Positions 1-8,761 of a stretch of DNA of 64,000 nt are shown piece after piece (position 1 is the first letter of the stretch; the number at the start of each line of letters is the position of its first letter). The position numbers and the translations under genes are program-made. The stretch is from Streptomyces sp. SID12501. Its GTDB lineage: Bacteria > Actinomycetota > Actinomycetes > Streptomycetales > Streptomycetaceae. The stretch spans positions 1 to 64,000 of the forward strand of contig NZ_JAAGLU010000038.1 of NCBI RefSeq assembly GCF_010550245.1. The letters run 5' to 3'. Under the pieces are notes generated by a model that was not told the DNA's origin, searched no databases, and was given only the letters and a program-made list of their open reading frames with translations.

Positions 1-104
1 AGGCCCTGATCGCCCTCGCCCGCCGACGGGTGAACGTCCTCTGGGCAATGCTGCGTGACGGACAGTGCTACCACGGGTCACTTCCCGTCACGGCAGCAGC
101 TTGA
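1..104 (+). mobile_element. C-terminal end of an IS110/IS116-type transposase (partial)
   Basis: The first reading frame, from base 3 to the TGA at 102-104, encodes about 33 residues containing the segment ARRRVNVLWAMLRDG and then a short tail. This is the usual C-terminus of IS110/IS116/IS902-family transposases in Streptomyces. The gene enters from the left edge, so I cannot tell whether it is intact upstream. Confidence 0.6.
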
Positions 105-460
105 CTTCAGCATTGGGATGTTCCTTCTTTCAATGAGGCGCAGGCGGGGCGCACCGGGCAGGACGTCGTCGGGGGAGAGGGCCGGGGTGCTCACGGGCGG
201 CGGTTCATGCCTCCACCGTGGCCGCAATGCCCCGTAAAACCCATCGGGCGCGATACCCATCTCCTGCATGGCCGGTACCCATCGCGGCGTGGGCGGGCCA
301 GGCCCGGGAAATGGGCATTGGAGCCCATCGACGTGGGAGCCGGCAGCGGGCAGCCTGGACAGCAGGCCGGTCAGGACCAGTGGCCGCAGCTCACGCTCGG
401 GGTGCGCGGTGACCGACAGTAGAGACAAAGCCGTGTCACACGCAGAAAGGCGTCATCCCG
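105..460. other. Intergenic region, likely promoter of the kinase operon
   Basis: No convincing gene lies here. An inverted repeat ATGGGC-6nt-GCCCAT sits at 311-328. The sequence AGGACCAGTGGCCG at 373-386, 75 bp before the kinase start, is a degenerate match to the GGGCC-N4-GGCCC boxes found at 18-24 kb. Either could be an operator, but this is weak. Confidence 0.3.
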
Positions 461-1414
461 TTGTCACTGTTCTGGCGGATCTTCGCGCTCAACGCGGTAG
501 TGCTGGGAAGCGCCACCGCGCTCCTGCTGTGGGCTCCGGTGACCGTCTCCGTACCGGTGGTACTGACCGAGGCGGTCATCCTCGTAGCAGGCCTGGCCGT
601 CATGCTGGTCGCCAACGCGGCCCTGCTGCGGATCGGCCTGGCCCCGCTCGACCGGCTCACCCGGCTGATGGCCACCGTCGATCTGCTGCGCCCCGGGCAA
701 CGGCTGCCCGAAGGGGGACGCGGCGAGACCGCCGAACTGATCCGCACCTTCAACGCCATGCTCGAACGCCTCGAGCACGAACGGGCGTCCAGCAGTGCCC
801 GTGTCCTGCTCGCACAGGAAGCGGAGCGGCGCCGTATCGCCCAGGAACTGCACGACGAGGTGGGCCAGAGCATGACCGCGATCCTGCTGGCGCTGGAGCG
901 GGCCGCTGCCGACGCACACGAGCCCCTGCGCGGTGAACTGCGGCAAGCACAGGAGATCACCCGGGGCAGCCTGGACGAGGTACGGCGACTGGTACGCCGA
1001 CTGCGGCCTGACGTGCTGGAGGACCTCGGTCTGATCAGCGCCCTGACCTCGCTGACCACCGGGTTCGCCACCCACGCCGGACTGCGCGTGGTGCGTCGCT
1101 TCGACACCGGACTGCCCGTGCTGGACCAGCAGACGGAACTGGTGCTGTACCGCGTCGCCCAGGAAGCCCTGACCAACGCGGCCCGTCACGCCGAGGCCGG
1201 CCAGGTCGAGGTGAGCCTGCGCCACACCGGCGAGGCAGTGGTGCTGGCCGTCGTCGACGACGGTCGCGGAACCGGGGTCGCGCGCGAGGGGGCGGGAATC
1301 CGCGGAATGCGCGAACGGGCCCTGCTGATCGGATCCACGCTGGATGTCACCTCCCAGCCCCGGGCCGGTACGACGGTCCGGCTGACCGTGCCCCTCCTCA
1401 GGAAGCAGCCATGA
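461..1414 (+). CDS. Sensor histidine kinase, NarL/DesK type (HisKA_3)
   Basis: This 317-aa membrane-bound kinase would autophosphorylate and pass phosphate to the regulator encoded next. Two hydrophobic segments (about residues 5-30 and 35-55) flank almost no extracytoplasmic loop. They are followed by a HAMP-like linker and a HisKA_3 dimerisation domain with the motif ELHDEVGQ, which puts the phospho-acceptor His at about residue 131. The C-terminal HATPase has an N-box (EALTNAARHAE) and a G-box region (VDDGRG...GIRGMRERA). The start is TTG. The gene overlaps the next by 4 bp (ATGA), so the two are almost certainly translationally coupled. With essentially no sensor loop, it probably senses a membrane state or an interacting protein. 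The downstream SecDF gene suggests envelope or secretion stress, which is inference. Confidence 0.88.
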   Translation: MSLFWRIFALNAVVLGSATALLLWAPVTVSVPVVLTEAVILVAGLAVMLVANAALLRIGLAPLDRLTRLMATVDLLRPGQRLPEGGRGETAELIRTFNAMLERLEHERASSSARVLLAQEAERRRIAQELHDEVGQSMTAILLALERAAADAHEPLRGELRQAQEITRGSLDEVRRLVRRLRPDVLEDLGLISALTSLTTGFATHAGLRVVRRFDTGLPVLDQQTELVLYRVAQEALTNAARHAEAGQVEVSLRHTGEAVVLAVVDDGRGTGVAREGAGIRGMRERALLIGSTLDVTSQPRAGTTVRLTVPLLRKQP

Positions 1415-2076
1415 CCACGCCGCACACATCCGTGATCCGCATCCTCCTCGCCGACGACCACGCGCTGGTACGTCGCGGAGTGCGGCTGATCCTCGACCGG
1501 GAGCCGGACCTGGAGGTCGTCGCCGAGGCCGGGGACGGCGCGGAGGCCATCGAGATGGCCCGCACCCATGAGGTCGACCTCGTGGTGATGGACATCGCCA
1601 TGCCCCGGATGACCGGCCTGCAGGCCACCAGAGAACTCCTCGCGCTGAAGCCCGGAGCGCGGGTGCTGATGCTGACGATGCACGACAACGAGCAGTACTT
1701 CTTCCAGGCGCTGAAGGCCGGCGCCAGCGGATACGTGCTGAAGTCCGTGGCGGACCGTGACCTGGTGGAGGCCTGCCGGGCGGCCATGCGTGACGAGCCC
1801 TTCCTGTATCCGGGCGCGGTCACCGCGCTCATCCGCAACTATCTCGACCGGGTCCGCCACGGCGAGGAGCTGCCCGAGCAGGTACTGACCGCGCGTGAGG
1901 AGGAGGTCCTCAAACTCGTGGCCGAGGGCCACTCCTCCAAGGAGATCGCCGAGATGCTCTTCATCAGCATCAAGACCGTCCACCGGCATCGGGAGAACAT
2001 GCTGCACAAGCTCGGCATGCGTGACCGGCTGGAACTCACCCGCTACGCGATCCGCGCCGGCCTCATCGAAGCCTGA
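1411..2076 (+). CDS. Response regulator, NarL/LuxR family
   Basis: The 221-aa regulator has an N-terminal receiver domain with the acidic pair DD at about 15-16, phospho-acceptor Asp at about 61 (VVMDIAMPRMTG) and the Lys of GYVLKS. A LuxR-type helix-turn-helix follows (LTAREEEVLKLVAEG, then SSKEIAEMLFISIKTVHRHR). It is the cognate partner of the overlapping upstream kinase and probably a DNA-binding activator. Its target is not visible, but the small membrane protein and SecDF genes that follow in the same direction are natural candidates. Confidence 0.92.
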   Translation: MTTPHTSVIRILLADDHALVRRGVRLILDREPDLEVVAEAGDGAEAIEMARTHEVDLVVMDIAMPRMTGLQATRELLALKPGARVLMLTMHDNEQYFFQALKAGASGYVLKSVADRDLVEACRAAMRDEPFLYPGAVTALIRNYLDRVRHGEELPEQVLTAREEEVLKLVAEGHSSKEIAEMLFISIKTVHRHRENMLHKLGMRDRLELTRYAIRAGLIEA

Positions 2077-2118
2077 GACTGCCGACTGCCGACTGCCGAC
2101 TGCCGACTGCCGACTGCC
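2077..2118 (+). repeat. Six tandem copies of the heptamer GACTGCC
   Basis: Immediately after the regulator's TGA, the 7-mer GACTGCC is repeated six times without interruption. It lies between the two-component pair and the small membrane-protein gene. The unit is too short and too GC-rich for a clear terminator. It may be a slippage-prone microsatellite that varies between strains. Confidence 0.95.
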
Positions 2119-2141
2119 GGCCATAGGAAAGGGGAACGGGG

Positions 2142-2552
2142 GTGGTCCGCTTCACGCACACCGTCCCGGGCACCCGTGACCCGGGACCGGGCCTGGTGTG
2201 GGCCGTCCTGGTCGCCGTTCTCGTCGCCCTGCTCGGCCCGTCTGTCCTCGGCAGTGAGCACCCACGGGTACCGGGCGGCGCGGTGGCCGCCGCCGAGGCC
2301 GTGCCGACGCAGGGTGAGCCGTACGCGGACAACGCGGACCCGGACGACTCCACCGCCGCCGTCCGCGGCCATCGGGATGCCACCGGTGAGCGCCACGCTC
2401 CGCCGGTATCGGCCCCGGGTGCGTCACATGGCACAGCGACCGGTCCGCTCCAGCCCGCGCGGGCTCCGCTCTCGGCGGTAGACCCACCCGCATCGGAGCA
2501 ACCGGCAATCCGGCACGGCGTACGGGCACCACCTTCACTCTCCGGCATCTGA
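2142..2552 (+). CDS. Small membrane-anchored or secreted protein of unknown function
   Basis: The predicted product is 136 aa from a GTG start preceded by a purine-rich stretch (AGGAAAGGGGAACGGG). A single hydrophobic segment (about residues 17-38) is followed by a low-complexity tail rich in Pro, Ala, Asp and His. I recognise no domain. The arrangement fits a one-pass membrane protein with an extracytoplasmic tail, or a secreted peptide with a signal anchor. Its position between a two-component system and secDF hints at a shared envelope role. Codon use fits the neighbours, but the disordered tail leaves some doubt that it is translated. Confidence 0.55.
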   Translation: MVRFTHTVPGTRDPGPGLVWAVLVAVLVALLGPSVLGSEHPRVPGGAVAAAEAVPTQGEPYADNADPDDSTAAVRGHRDATGERHAPPVSAPGASHGTATGPLQPARAPLSAVDPPASEQPAIRHGVRAPPSLSGI

Positions 2553-2619
2553 ACCTTTCCCACTCCCTTTCTGACCGCCGCCACTGTCCTGGCCGCGGTG
2601 TGCCTGCCGGAGGCCCGCT

Positions 2620-4848
2620 GTGAACCGATCCCCGCACATCAGAGGACTGATCGCCCTCGCCGCAGTCGCCCTGTCCCTGTATGTCGCGCTCACCGTGCCC
2701 GTCCACCTCGGACTCGATCTGCGGGGCGGCACCCAGATCGTGCTGGAAACCCGCCCCAGTACCGCTGCCGACGGCGACGACGAGGCCACGGACCGCACTG
2801 TGGAGGTGCTGCGCGGCCGTGTCGACGCGCTCGGAGTCGCCGAACCCACCATCGCCCGCTCCGGCAGCGACCGGATCGTCGTCGAACTGCCCGGACTGCA
2901 AGATCCCCGGAAGGCGGCCGACGTGCTCGGCCGCACCGCCCAGCTCACCTTCCACCAGGTGGTCGGAGTGGCAACCGATGCCGACGACCTGCCCGAACCG
3001 CTGCCCGAACGGCCCCGACAGCAGGTGCTGGCCGACGAGTCCGGCCAACTTCTGCGACTTCAGGTGGCCTCACTCACCGGCCGGGACGTCGAGAAGGCAG
3101 CCGCCCGCTTCGACCAGCAGGGCGGCGCCGGATGGCACGTCACCATCGACTTCAGGGGATCGGGCGAAAAGGAGTGGGACCGCCTGACCGGCGAGGCCGC
3201 CTGCCACGCGCCCGGCGATCCGGCCCGCCGGGTCGCCATCGTCCTGGACAACAAGGTCATCTCTTCGCCGCAGGTCGCCCCGTCCGTCGCCTGCCGGTCC
3301 GGCATCAGCGGCGGCTCCACCCAGATCACCGGCTCCTTCGACGACAGCGACGCCAAGGAGCTGGCGCTGCTCATCAAGGGTGGCGCGCTGCCGGTGCCGG
3401 TCGAGACCATCGAGCAGCGCACCGTCGGCCCGACCCTGGGCGCCGAGGCCATCACGGCCAGTGCCTGGGCCGCCGTCATCGGCACCGCGTTGACCTCGTT
3501 GTTCATCATCGCCGTCTACCGGATCATGGGCGCCCTGGCGACCATGGCCCTGGCCTGCTACGGCCTCGTCTCCTACGCCGCTCTCGCCGCCCTCGGAGCC
3601 ACCCTCACCCTGCCCGGCCTCGCCGGATTCGTGCTGGCCATCGGTATGGCGGTCGACGCCAACGTGCTCGTCTTCGAACGTGCTCGTGAGGAGTACGCCT
3701 CCCGTCACCGCCCCACGCCACGGGCGTCCCTGGCCGCCGGATTCCGCAGGGCCTTCAGCGCGATCGCCGACTCCAACATCACCACACTGATCGCGGCCGG
3801 TCTGCTGTTCTTCCTCGCCTCCGGGCCCGTGCGTGGGTTCGGTGTCACGCTGGGCATCGGCGTCCTCGCCTCCATGCTCAGCGCCCTGGTCATCACCCGG
3901 GCCCTGGCCGAATACGCCGTCGCCCGCCCCCGCCTGCGCCGCCGCCCCCACCTCACCGGCATCGCCCACACCGGCACCGTCCGCGACCGCCTCACCCGTA
4001 CGAACCCGAACCTGATGCGCCACCCGCGCCGGTGGCTGGCAGTCTCCGCCGCCGCGCTCGTCCTGGCCGCCTCCGGGATCGCCGCGCGAGGCCTCGACTT
4101 CGGCGTCGAGTTCACCGGTGGCCGCCTCATCGAATACACCACATCCACCCCCGTCGACCCCGACCGGGCCCGCACCGCGCTCGCCGACGCCGGATTTCCC
4201 CGTGCAGTCGTCCAGACCTCCGGTGAGCACCAACTCACCGTCCGCACCCACCACCTGAGCAACACCCAGGCGGCGGCCATCACCGACACCATCACCGACC
4301 TGGCCCGACAGACCGACAAGATCCGTGACGAAGCCATCGGACCCAGCCTCGGCAAGGAACTGCGTCAAGGCGCCCTCATCGCACTCGTCGTCGCGCTCGG
4401 CGCTCAGTTCGTCTATCTCACGGCACGCTTTCGCTGGCTTCTGGGAACGTCCGCGGTCGCCGCTCTCGCCCACGACGTCGTGATCCTCATCGGGGTCTTC
4501 GCCTGGCTCGGCAAGCCCGTCGACGGCGTCTTCCTGGCCGCGCTGCTGACCGTCATCGGCTACTCCGTCAACGACTCCGTCGTCCTCTTCGACCGGATCA
4601 GGGAGATGGGCCGACCTGACCGCAAGGAGCCGTTCGCCCGTACCGCGAACCAGGCCCTCCTGCAGACCCTGCCCCGCACCGTCAACACCGGCATGGGAGC
4701 CGCTTTCATCCTCACCGCACTGGCCGTCCTGGGCGGCGAGACCCTGACCGACTTCGCCCTCGCCCTTCTCATCGGCCTGGTGGTGGGCACGTACTCCTCG
4801 ATGTTCACAGCCACACCCCTGGCCATCGAACTGCACAAGCGCACGTAG
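2620..4848 (+). CDS. secDF: Protein-export membrane protein SecDF (fused SecD and SecF)
   Basis: SecDF uses the proton-motive force to help SecYEG complete protein export. The 742-aa product is close to the roughly 740 aa of the Bacillus subtilis fusion, unlike the separate SecD and SecF of E. coli. The SecD half has an N-terminal membrane helix, the signature GLDLRGG (about residues 30-36), a periplasmic region and a transmembrane block with GMAVDANVLVFERAREE. The SecF half begins near residue 460 and carries the signature FGVEFTGG, then a second block with GYSVNDSVVLFDRIRE. The start is GTG. Streptomyces normally carry separate secD and secF near ruvABC, so this is probably an accessory paralogue, perhaps controlled by the upstream two-component system. 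Confidence 0.95.
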   Translation: MNRSPHIRGLIALAAVALSLYVALTVPVHLGLDLRGGTQIVLETRPSTAADGDDEATDRTVEVLRGRVDALGVAEPTIARSGSDRIVVELPGLQDPRKAADVLGRTAQLTFHQVVGVATDADDLPEPLPERPRQQVLADESGQLLRLQVASLTGRDVEKAAARFDQQGGAGWHVTIDFRGSGEKEWDRLTGEAACHAPGDPARRVAIVLDNKVISSPQVAPSVACRSGISGGSTQITGSFDDSDAKELALLIKGGALPVPVETIEQRTVGPTLGAEAITASAWAAVIGTALTSLFIIAVYRIMGALATMALACYGLVSYAALAALGATLTLPGLAGFVLAIGMAVDANVLVFERAREEYASRHRPTPRASLAAGFRRAFSAIADSNITTLIAAGLLFFLASGPVRGFGVTLGIGVLASMLSALVITRALAEYAVARPRLRRRPHLTGIAHTGTVRDRLTRTNPNLMRHPRRWLAVSAAALVLAASGIAARGLDFGVEFTGGRLIEYTTSTPVDPDRARTALADAGFPRAVVQTSGEHQLTVRTHHLSNTQAAAITDTITDLARQTDKIRDEAIGPSLGKELRQGALIALVVALGAQFVYLTARFRWLLGTSAVAALAHDVVILIGVFAWLGKPVDGVFLAALLTVIGYSVNDSVVLFDRIREMGRPDRKEPFARTANQALLQTLPRTVNTGMGAAFILTALAVLGGETLTDFALALLIGLVVGTYSSMFTATPLAIELHKRT

Positions 4849-5113
4849 GCGGCGCTCACTTCATTCCCGTGGTCACTGGCAAGCCTGCCGGCCGCTGAGG
4901 CGGAGGACCGGGGGAACCTTTGGCGTGAGCCGACATAGCCGGCCGGCGCTCTGTCGGTCCGGACACCGCACGGCCCGGGCTGAGCCACAGGCAGCACCGA
5001 CTACCTGGAACTGAATCCCACCGGGCCCTCCTCGGGCTGCTCGTCCGTGCAACTCGATCACCAGCGTCGGACCAGACATGCTGGGAGCCTGGTTCGATCG
5101 GCTCCGCGACCGC

Positions 5114-5287
5114 TCAAATCGTTCCCACACATTCGTCGACGAAGGCGCAGAGCCGGCGAATCAGGCTCAGGTAGGTGGCGGGGTCCGCGGTCGCCCGCAT
5201 ATGGGACGCGTTCTGGAGCCACTGCTGCCATAGGCCGCCCGGGTCCAGAAAGCGCGCCGCTCTGTCGTCTCCGAGATGGAAGTGCAC
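5114..5287 (-). pseudogene. C-terminal remnant of an unrecognised protein
   Basis: The minus strand encodes a coherent run of about 57 residues (FHLGDDRAARFLDPGGLWQ...) ending in a proper TGA. It has good protein-like composition, but upstream the reading becomes random. A GTG at 5285-5287 could make it a tiny gene. A 5'-truncated relic is equally likely. No function is recognised. Confidence 0.35.
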
Positions 5288-5497
5288 CTCTGCGTACCTC
5301 TTACAGATGGAGCTGCCTAGGCCGCGGCAGCCGGAACCCGTTGTGAGGGCCGGCGTACCCGTGTACGCCCGTCCCGCGTTGTGTGCAGGCGGAGGCAGGT
5401 CGCGAGCCAACTCCAGGAGTGGGGCATGGTGGAAAATCACCAGCGCTTGCTGATTACAGCCCACGACTTCCGTACCGTCTCTTCCTACGGTTGGCGT

Positions 5498-6316
5498 ATG
5501 CCAACCACACGACGACTGCTGAGTACTGTCCAGGTGGCGCGGTTCGTGGCCCACGGTTTCCTGCGCCTCGACGGCATCGTGCCCAGGGAACTCAACGAGG
5601 AGGCGCTCGGCGTCTTCGCGGCGGGGCTGCCCTCCGTGCCGTACGGCACCCCTGTGCCGAAGGCGTTCTCCGAGGGATCCTTCGCGAGGCGACTCGTCGA
5701 ACTGCCCTCCGTGGCAGGCGCGTTGGAGAGCCTGGTGGGCGTGGATCCGACCGTCGACCATCACTTCGTGCACACACGTCAACCGCGCGAGGGCAGCGCT
5801 CAGCCACTGCACGCCGACGCCCTCATCGATCTGCGGAGCGATGCCTTCGACGTCCAGCTCATGTACTACCCGCAGGCGGTCACCGCGGACATGGGCGGCA
5901 CGCTCATCGTCCCGGGCAGTCATCTGCGCCGGACCAACGAGTCCGATACAGGCCGCTACCAGAACCTGCGCGGCCAGACCCGGCTGACCTGCCCGGCCGG
6001 CACGGTCATCCTGCTGCACCATGGCATCTGGCACGGAGGCCGGCGCAACGAGAGCGACATCGTTCGCCACATGTACAAGATCCGTTTCAATCCGACCGTG
6101 CCTCAGGTGCGGCTCTGGGACACGGGGGACCTGCACGATCCAGCGGTGCGTGAGGAGTTGGGGCACACCTTCCCCTGGTACGAACCGGCCACCGGCAGGC
6201 TGGAGATCCACAACCGGATCAGGCTCTGGCGCATCCTGTCCGCCGACCCCGACTTCGACATCGAGTACTGGGCCACCCGCATCACCAACCGACCTGCGCA
6301 GAGGAGAAGCGCGTGA
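5498..6316 (+). CDS. Phytanoyl-CoA dioxygenase (PhyH) family Fe(II)/2-oxoglutarate oxygenase
   Basis: The protein is about 272 aa from the ATG at 5498, chosen because homology-like sequence (LSTVQVARFVAHGFLRLDG) begins right after it. The frame is open upstream to 5381. The metal triad is visible: HAD at residues 105-107 supplies His and Asp, and the second His is about residue 179 in GIWHGGRR. A downstream Arg (IRFNP) could hold 2-oxoglutarate. The family hydroxylates or halogenates small molecules using iron, O2 and 2-oxoglutarate in the cytoplasm. The substrate is unknown. Its stop overlaps the start of the next small gene by 4 bp, so the two are probably co-expressed. Confidence 0.85.
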   Translation: MPTTRRLLSTVQVARFVAHGFLRLDGIVPRELNEEALGVFAAGLPSVPYGTPVPKAFSEGSFARRLVELPSVAGALESLVGVDPTVDHHFVHTRQPREGSAQPLHADALIDLRSDAFDVQLMYYPQAVTADMGGTLIVPGSHLRRTNESDTGRYQNLRGQTRLTCPAGTVILLHHGIWHGGRRNESDIVRHMYKIRFNPTVPQVRLWDTGDLHDPAVREELGHTFPWYEPATGRLEIHNRIRLWRILSADPDFDIEYWATRITNRPAQRRSA

Positions 6317-6621
6317 CCAGTTCGAACACCGTGCGGCAGCAGGTCCTCGTCCTGTACCTCGGCACCTCGGCCCTTGACTCCCCGGTCATCGGATGGGCCC
6401 GCTACGACGGTACCGGCGCAACCCGGCCCACGACCGGGGACAGCGATGAGCCGCCGTACGAGACGGGCGTCGCTGCGCTGGAGGACGGCTGGCGTCTCAT
6501 CCAGGCCGCCCAGCTGGTCCCGCCCTACCCGGGGGCGGAACACGAGACGTCGTTCCTCAAGCACGAGTTCTTCTTCGAGAAGCTCGTGCAGCGCGAGCCG
6601 GACACGACGACGCCCCAGTAG
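6313..6621 (+). CDS. Small conserved-looking protein of unknown function
   Basis: This 102-aa product starts at a GTG that overlaps the dioxygenase stop (GTGA). It is soluble and acidic, and ends with a well-ordered segment (HETSFLKHEFFFEKLVQRE). I recognise no catalytic motif. The coupled translation suggests it acts with the dioxygenase, perhaps as a partner or in the same pathway. Confidence 0.65.
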   Translation: MTSSNTVRQQVLVLYLGTSALDSPVIGWARYDGTGATRPTTGDSDEPPYETGVAALEDGWRLIQAAQLVPPYPGAEHETSFLKHEFFFEKLVQREPDTTTPQ

Positions 6622-7055
6622 CGGTTGGCGCCCGACCTCGATCCGGGTCCGGGCGTTGCGGCCGGTGCTGACTCCTCGTCGAGTCCAGGCGAGGGAGGTG
6701 GCGGAGTCGCACGCCGGACTCGTGACTGTCGCCCGTCGCGTCGATCGAGGGGGGCTGAGGAAACGGCACAGCCGTTGTCGGGTCCTTCAAGGTGACAGAA
6801 GTCCGGAGGCTCCTGGAAGCCTGCCCGGAAACGTCAACTCCCTGACGCCGCCGACCCGTTCACATGCTGAACTGGTCGAGACGGCGACGCCAGCATCAGG
6901 CCGTCGCCTGCCACTGCCACTGTCACTGTCACTACCTCCGACGGACCGGTGCGATCCGGCACGCATCCGCCAATCCCGCTCCCGATCCGCCATCAGCTGA
7001 CTGAACTCAAAATCAGGCCCCTGAGCAGCAGGAACAGCGAAACGCCGCTGGAGCA
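6622..7055. other. Gene-free region between convergent genes
   Basis: I see no convincing gene here. A short imperfect repeat of CACTGC/CACTGT units lies near 6911-6934. Transcription converges on this stretch from both sides, but I find no strong hairpin followed by a T-tract. Confidence 0.3.
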
Positions 7056-7829
7056 TCAGAGGAGAGCTCGGGCGGTTGCGTAGATGTGCCTGCTGTCGCC
7101 CAGTGGTGTCGCTTCGATGCCTACGTAGCCGCCGTAGCCCGCGTTTTGGAGCCAGGTGAGTTCCGTGGCCCAGTCGATGGTCCCGGTGCCGAACTCGTGG
7201 CGGCCGGGGACGTCGGCCGCCTGAACGTGCCCGATCAGAGGAATGGCGTCCTCGATCTCGGCTCCGAGGGGCTCGCCGTTGAGGATCGCGTGGTACCGGT
7301 CGTAGAGGAAACGGACGTTCGGAAGGTCGATCGCACGTAGGAGAGAAAGCGCCGACCGTGAACCGGAGATCAAGGCGTTGGGCCCCTCGTGTTCTCGATT
7401 GACCACCTCGACGAGGAGTTCGAGGCCGTCCCCGCTGACTTCTTCTCCTGCCCGCGCGAGTACCGCGACCGCGTTGTGAAGCTGCGTGGTCGGCTCGATT
7501 CCCGGCACAACGTCGCCGGCGAGCACGACGAGTTGAGGAGCGTCTACCTCCCGAGCGGCATCGGCGGCTGCTCGCAGCCGGGCGAGGAACTCGGCGTGCG
7601 ACGACGGGTCACCCAGGTCGCACTTGTCCTTCCACGACTCGACGCACAGCGTGATCAGACGCGTGCCTGTGGTATCCAGTGCTCGTGCGAGCCGGGGCAG
7701 GTCCTTGTCCCACCAGTCCCAGATTTCCACCGCGTGGAACCCGGAGTCGGCCGCGGCGCGCACTCGGTCGTCGATCGGCCGGTCGCCTTCGAGGAACATC
7801 ATCTCGATGCAGGCGGAGAAGTCGATCAC
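7056..7829 (-). CDS. Sugar phosphate isomerase/epimerase (hydroxypyruvate-isomerase-like TIM barrel)
   Basis: The product is about 257 aa from a GTG start that overlaps the upstream gene's stop (GTGA), with AAGGAAAG as ribosome site. It shows the AP-endonuclease-2-like TIM-barrel pattern: FSACIEMMF at the first strand, AVEIWDWWDKDL, LLVEVVNREHEGPNAL, FLYDRYHAILNGE, IGHVQAADVPGRHEFGTG and YVGIEATP. These Glu, Asp and His positions usually bind a divalent metal. The family interconverts keto and aldo sugars or epimerises them. It is the last gene of the ABC importer-oxidoreductase operon. Hydroxypyruvate isomerase is the nearest textbook match, but 3-keto-sugar or glycoside-cleaving relatives also belong to this fold. 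Confidence 0.8.
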   Translation of the reverse strand: MIDFSACIEMMFLEGDRPIDDRVRAAADSGFHAVEIWDWWDKDLPRLARALDTTGTRLITLCVESWKDKCDLGDPSSHAEFLARLRAAADAAREVDAPQLVVLAGDVVPGIEPTTQLHNAVAVLARAGEEVSGDGLELLVEVVNREHEGPNALISGSRSALSLLRAIDLPNVRFLYDRYHAILNGEPLGAEIEDAIPLIGHVQAADVPGRHEFGTGTIDWATELTWLQNAGYGGYVGIEATPLGDSRHIYATARALL

Positions 7830-8761
7830 GAGAGGGCTTTCCTTGCCACAGCTGTACCCGCCCTGAGCGCGGCGACCGGATCGGCCGCCTCGTCCAGTTC
7901 GATGAGTACCGTGCCGGAGCCGGGCGTGCGGGACATCGCGTCGGCCCAGGCCCGCCAGTCCACGATGCCCGTGCCCAGTTCGGTCATATAGGGCTGCTGC
8001 TGGGCGAATACCGTGTCGTCGATGGTGAGTTCCACGTCGATCGGCCCGACCGCGTCCTTCCAGTGCGCCAGGGCGATACGTTGCGAGTGGCGGTGTGCCA
8101 CGGCGACGGGGTCGCCGCCGCCGAGTGCGATGTGGCAGGAGTCGGGACACAGCCAGACGTAGCGCGGGTCGGTCAGGGCCATGAACAGGTCGATGTCCCG
8201 CTCGTACCAGAGCGTGCTGTTGGACTCCGTGTGGAAGGCCAGTTTCACGCCGTGCTGTGCGACGGCCTCACCGACGGTGTGGGCGATGTCGGCCATGCGG
8301 GTCATGTACGCGGCGTCGACGAAGAAGGGCGGCCGGGTCCCGTACGTCGTACGCATGGGCAGTCCGGCGACGAGGAGTTCCGCCCCCACGTCGGCGAGGA
8401 AGGCCGCGCGTCGCTCGGCGTCGGCGACGATCGCGGTGAGGTTGCCGCCGTCCCGCCAGCCGGGGGCGTCGCTGTCCGCGATGAACGCGCTGACGACGGA
8501 CAGGCCCCGCGCTGTCAGCTCGCGCCGGAATGCGGGCGCGCTGCCGAAGGCCCGCAGGGCGGACTCGATGTCGCCGGGCGCGAACGTCAGCTCGATGCCC
8601 GTGACACCGGCCTCGGCCAGCGCGTCCATCACCCGGTGCCAGAAGCTCTCGGGGTTGGCCGACGCCCAGTCGCGTACGGCGTCGGCGGAGGTGAGGTCCC
8701 AGAAGCCCGGATGGTAGAAGGTGACCACGTCGGTGGCGAAACGCGCTGTCACGGTTGTCAT
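7826..8761 (-). CDS. IolE-like sugar isomerase/epimerase TIM-barrel protein
   Basis: This 311-aa protein is a second AP-endonuclease-2-like TIM barrel. Metal-ligand segments include GIELTFAPGD, KLAFHTESNSTLW, WLCPDSCHIALGGGDP and IALAHWKDAVG. Relatives include inosose dehydratase (IolE), hexulose epimerases and the catalytic subunits of enzymes that cleave 3-keto-glycosides by beta-elimination. It overlaps the deaminase gene by 4 bp upstream and the other isomerase gene by 4 bp downstream, so all three are made together. Given the flavin oxidase two genes upstream, acting on an oxidised sugar is a reasonable inference. Confidence 0.78.
   Translation of the reverse strand: MTTVTARFATDVVTFYHPGFWDLTSADAVRDWASANPESFWHRVMDALAEAGVTGIELTFAPGDIESALRAFGSAPAFRRELTARGLSVVSAFIADSDAPGWRDGGNLTAIVADAERRAAFLADVGAELLVAGLPMRTTYGTRPPFFVDAAYMTRMADIAHTVGEAVAQHGVKLAFHTESNSTLWYERDIDLFMALTDPRYVWLCPDSCHIALGGGDPVAVAHRHSQRIALAHWKDAVGPIDVELTIDDTVFAQQQPYMTELGTGIVDWRAWADAMSRTPGSGTVLIELDEAADPVAALRAGTAVARKALS

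Noticed and set aside
78..428. Long minus-strand open frame at the left end
   Set aside because: Composition is Arg/Pro-rich and typical of random GC-rich frames. No domain, ribosome site or neighbour supports it.
3070..4836. 588-aa minus-strand open frame opposite secDF
   Set aside because: It is a Gly/Asp/Glu-rich mirror frame of a clearly coding plus-strand gene, a common artefact at this GC content. The same applies to the 1,297-aa and 1,043-aa frames opposite the PKS.
7056..8150. Longer version of the last TIM-barrel protein
   Set aside because: The added residues are the antisense-like frame of the preceding gene. The GTG at 7829 overlaps the upstream stop and gives a normal family N-terminus.
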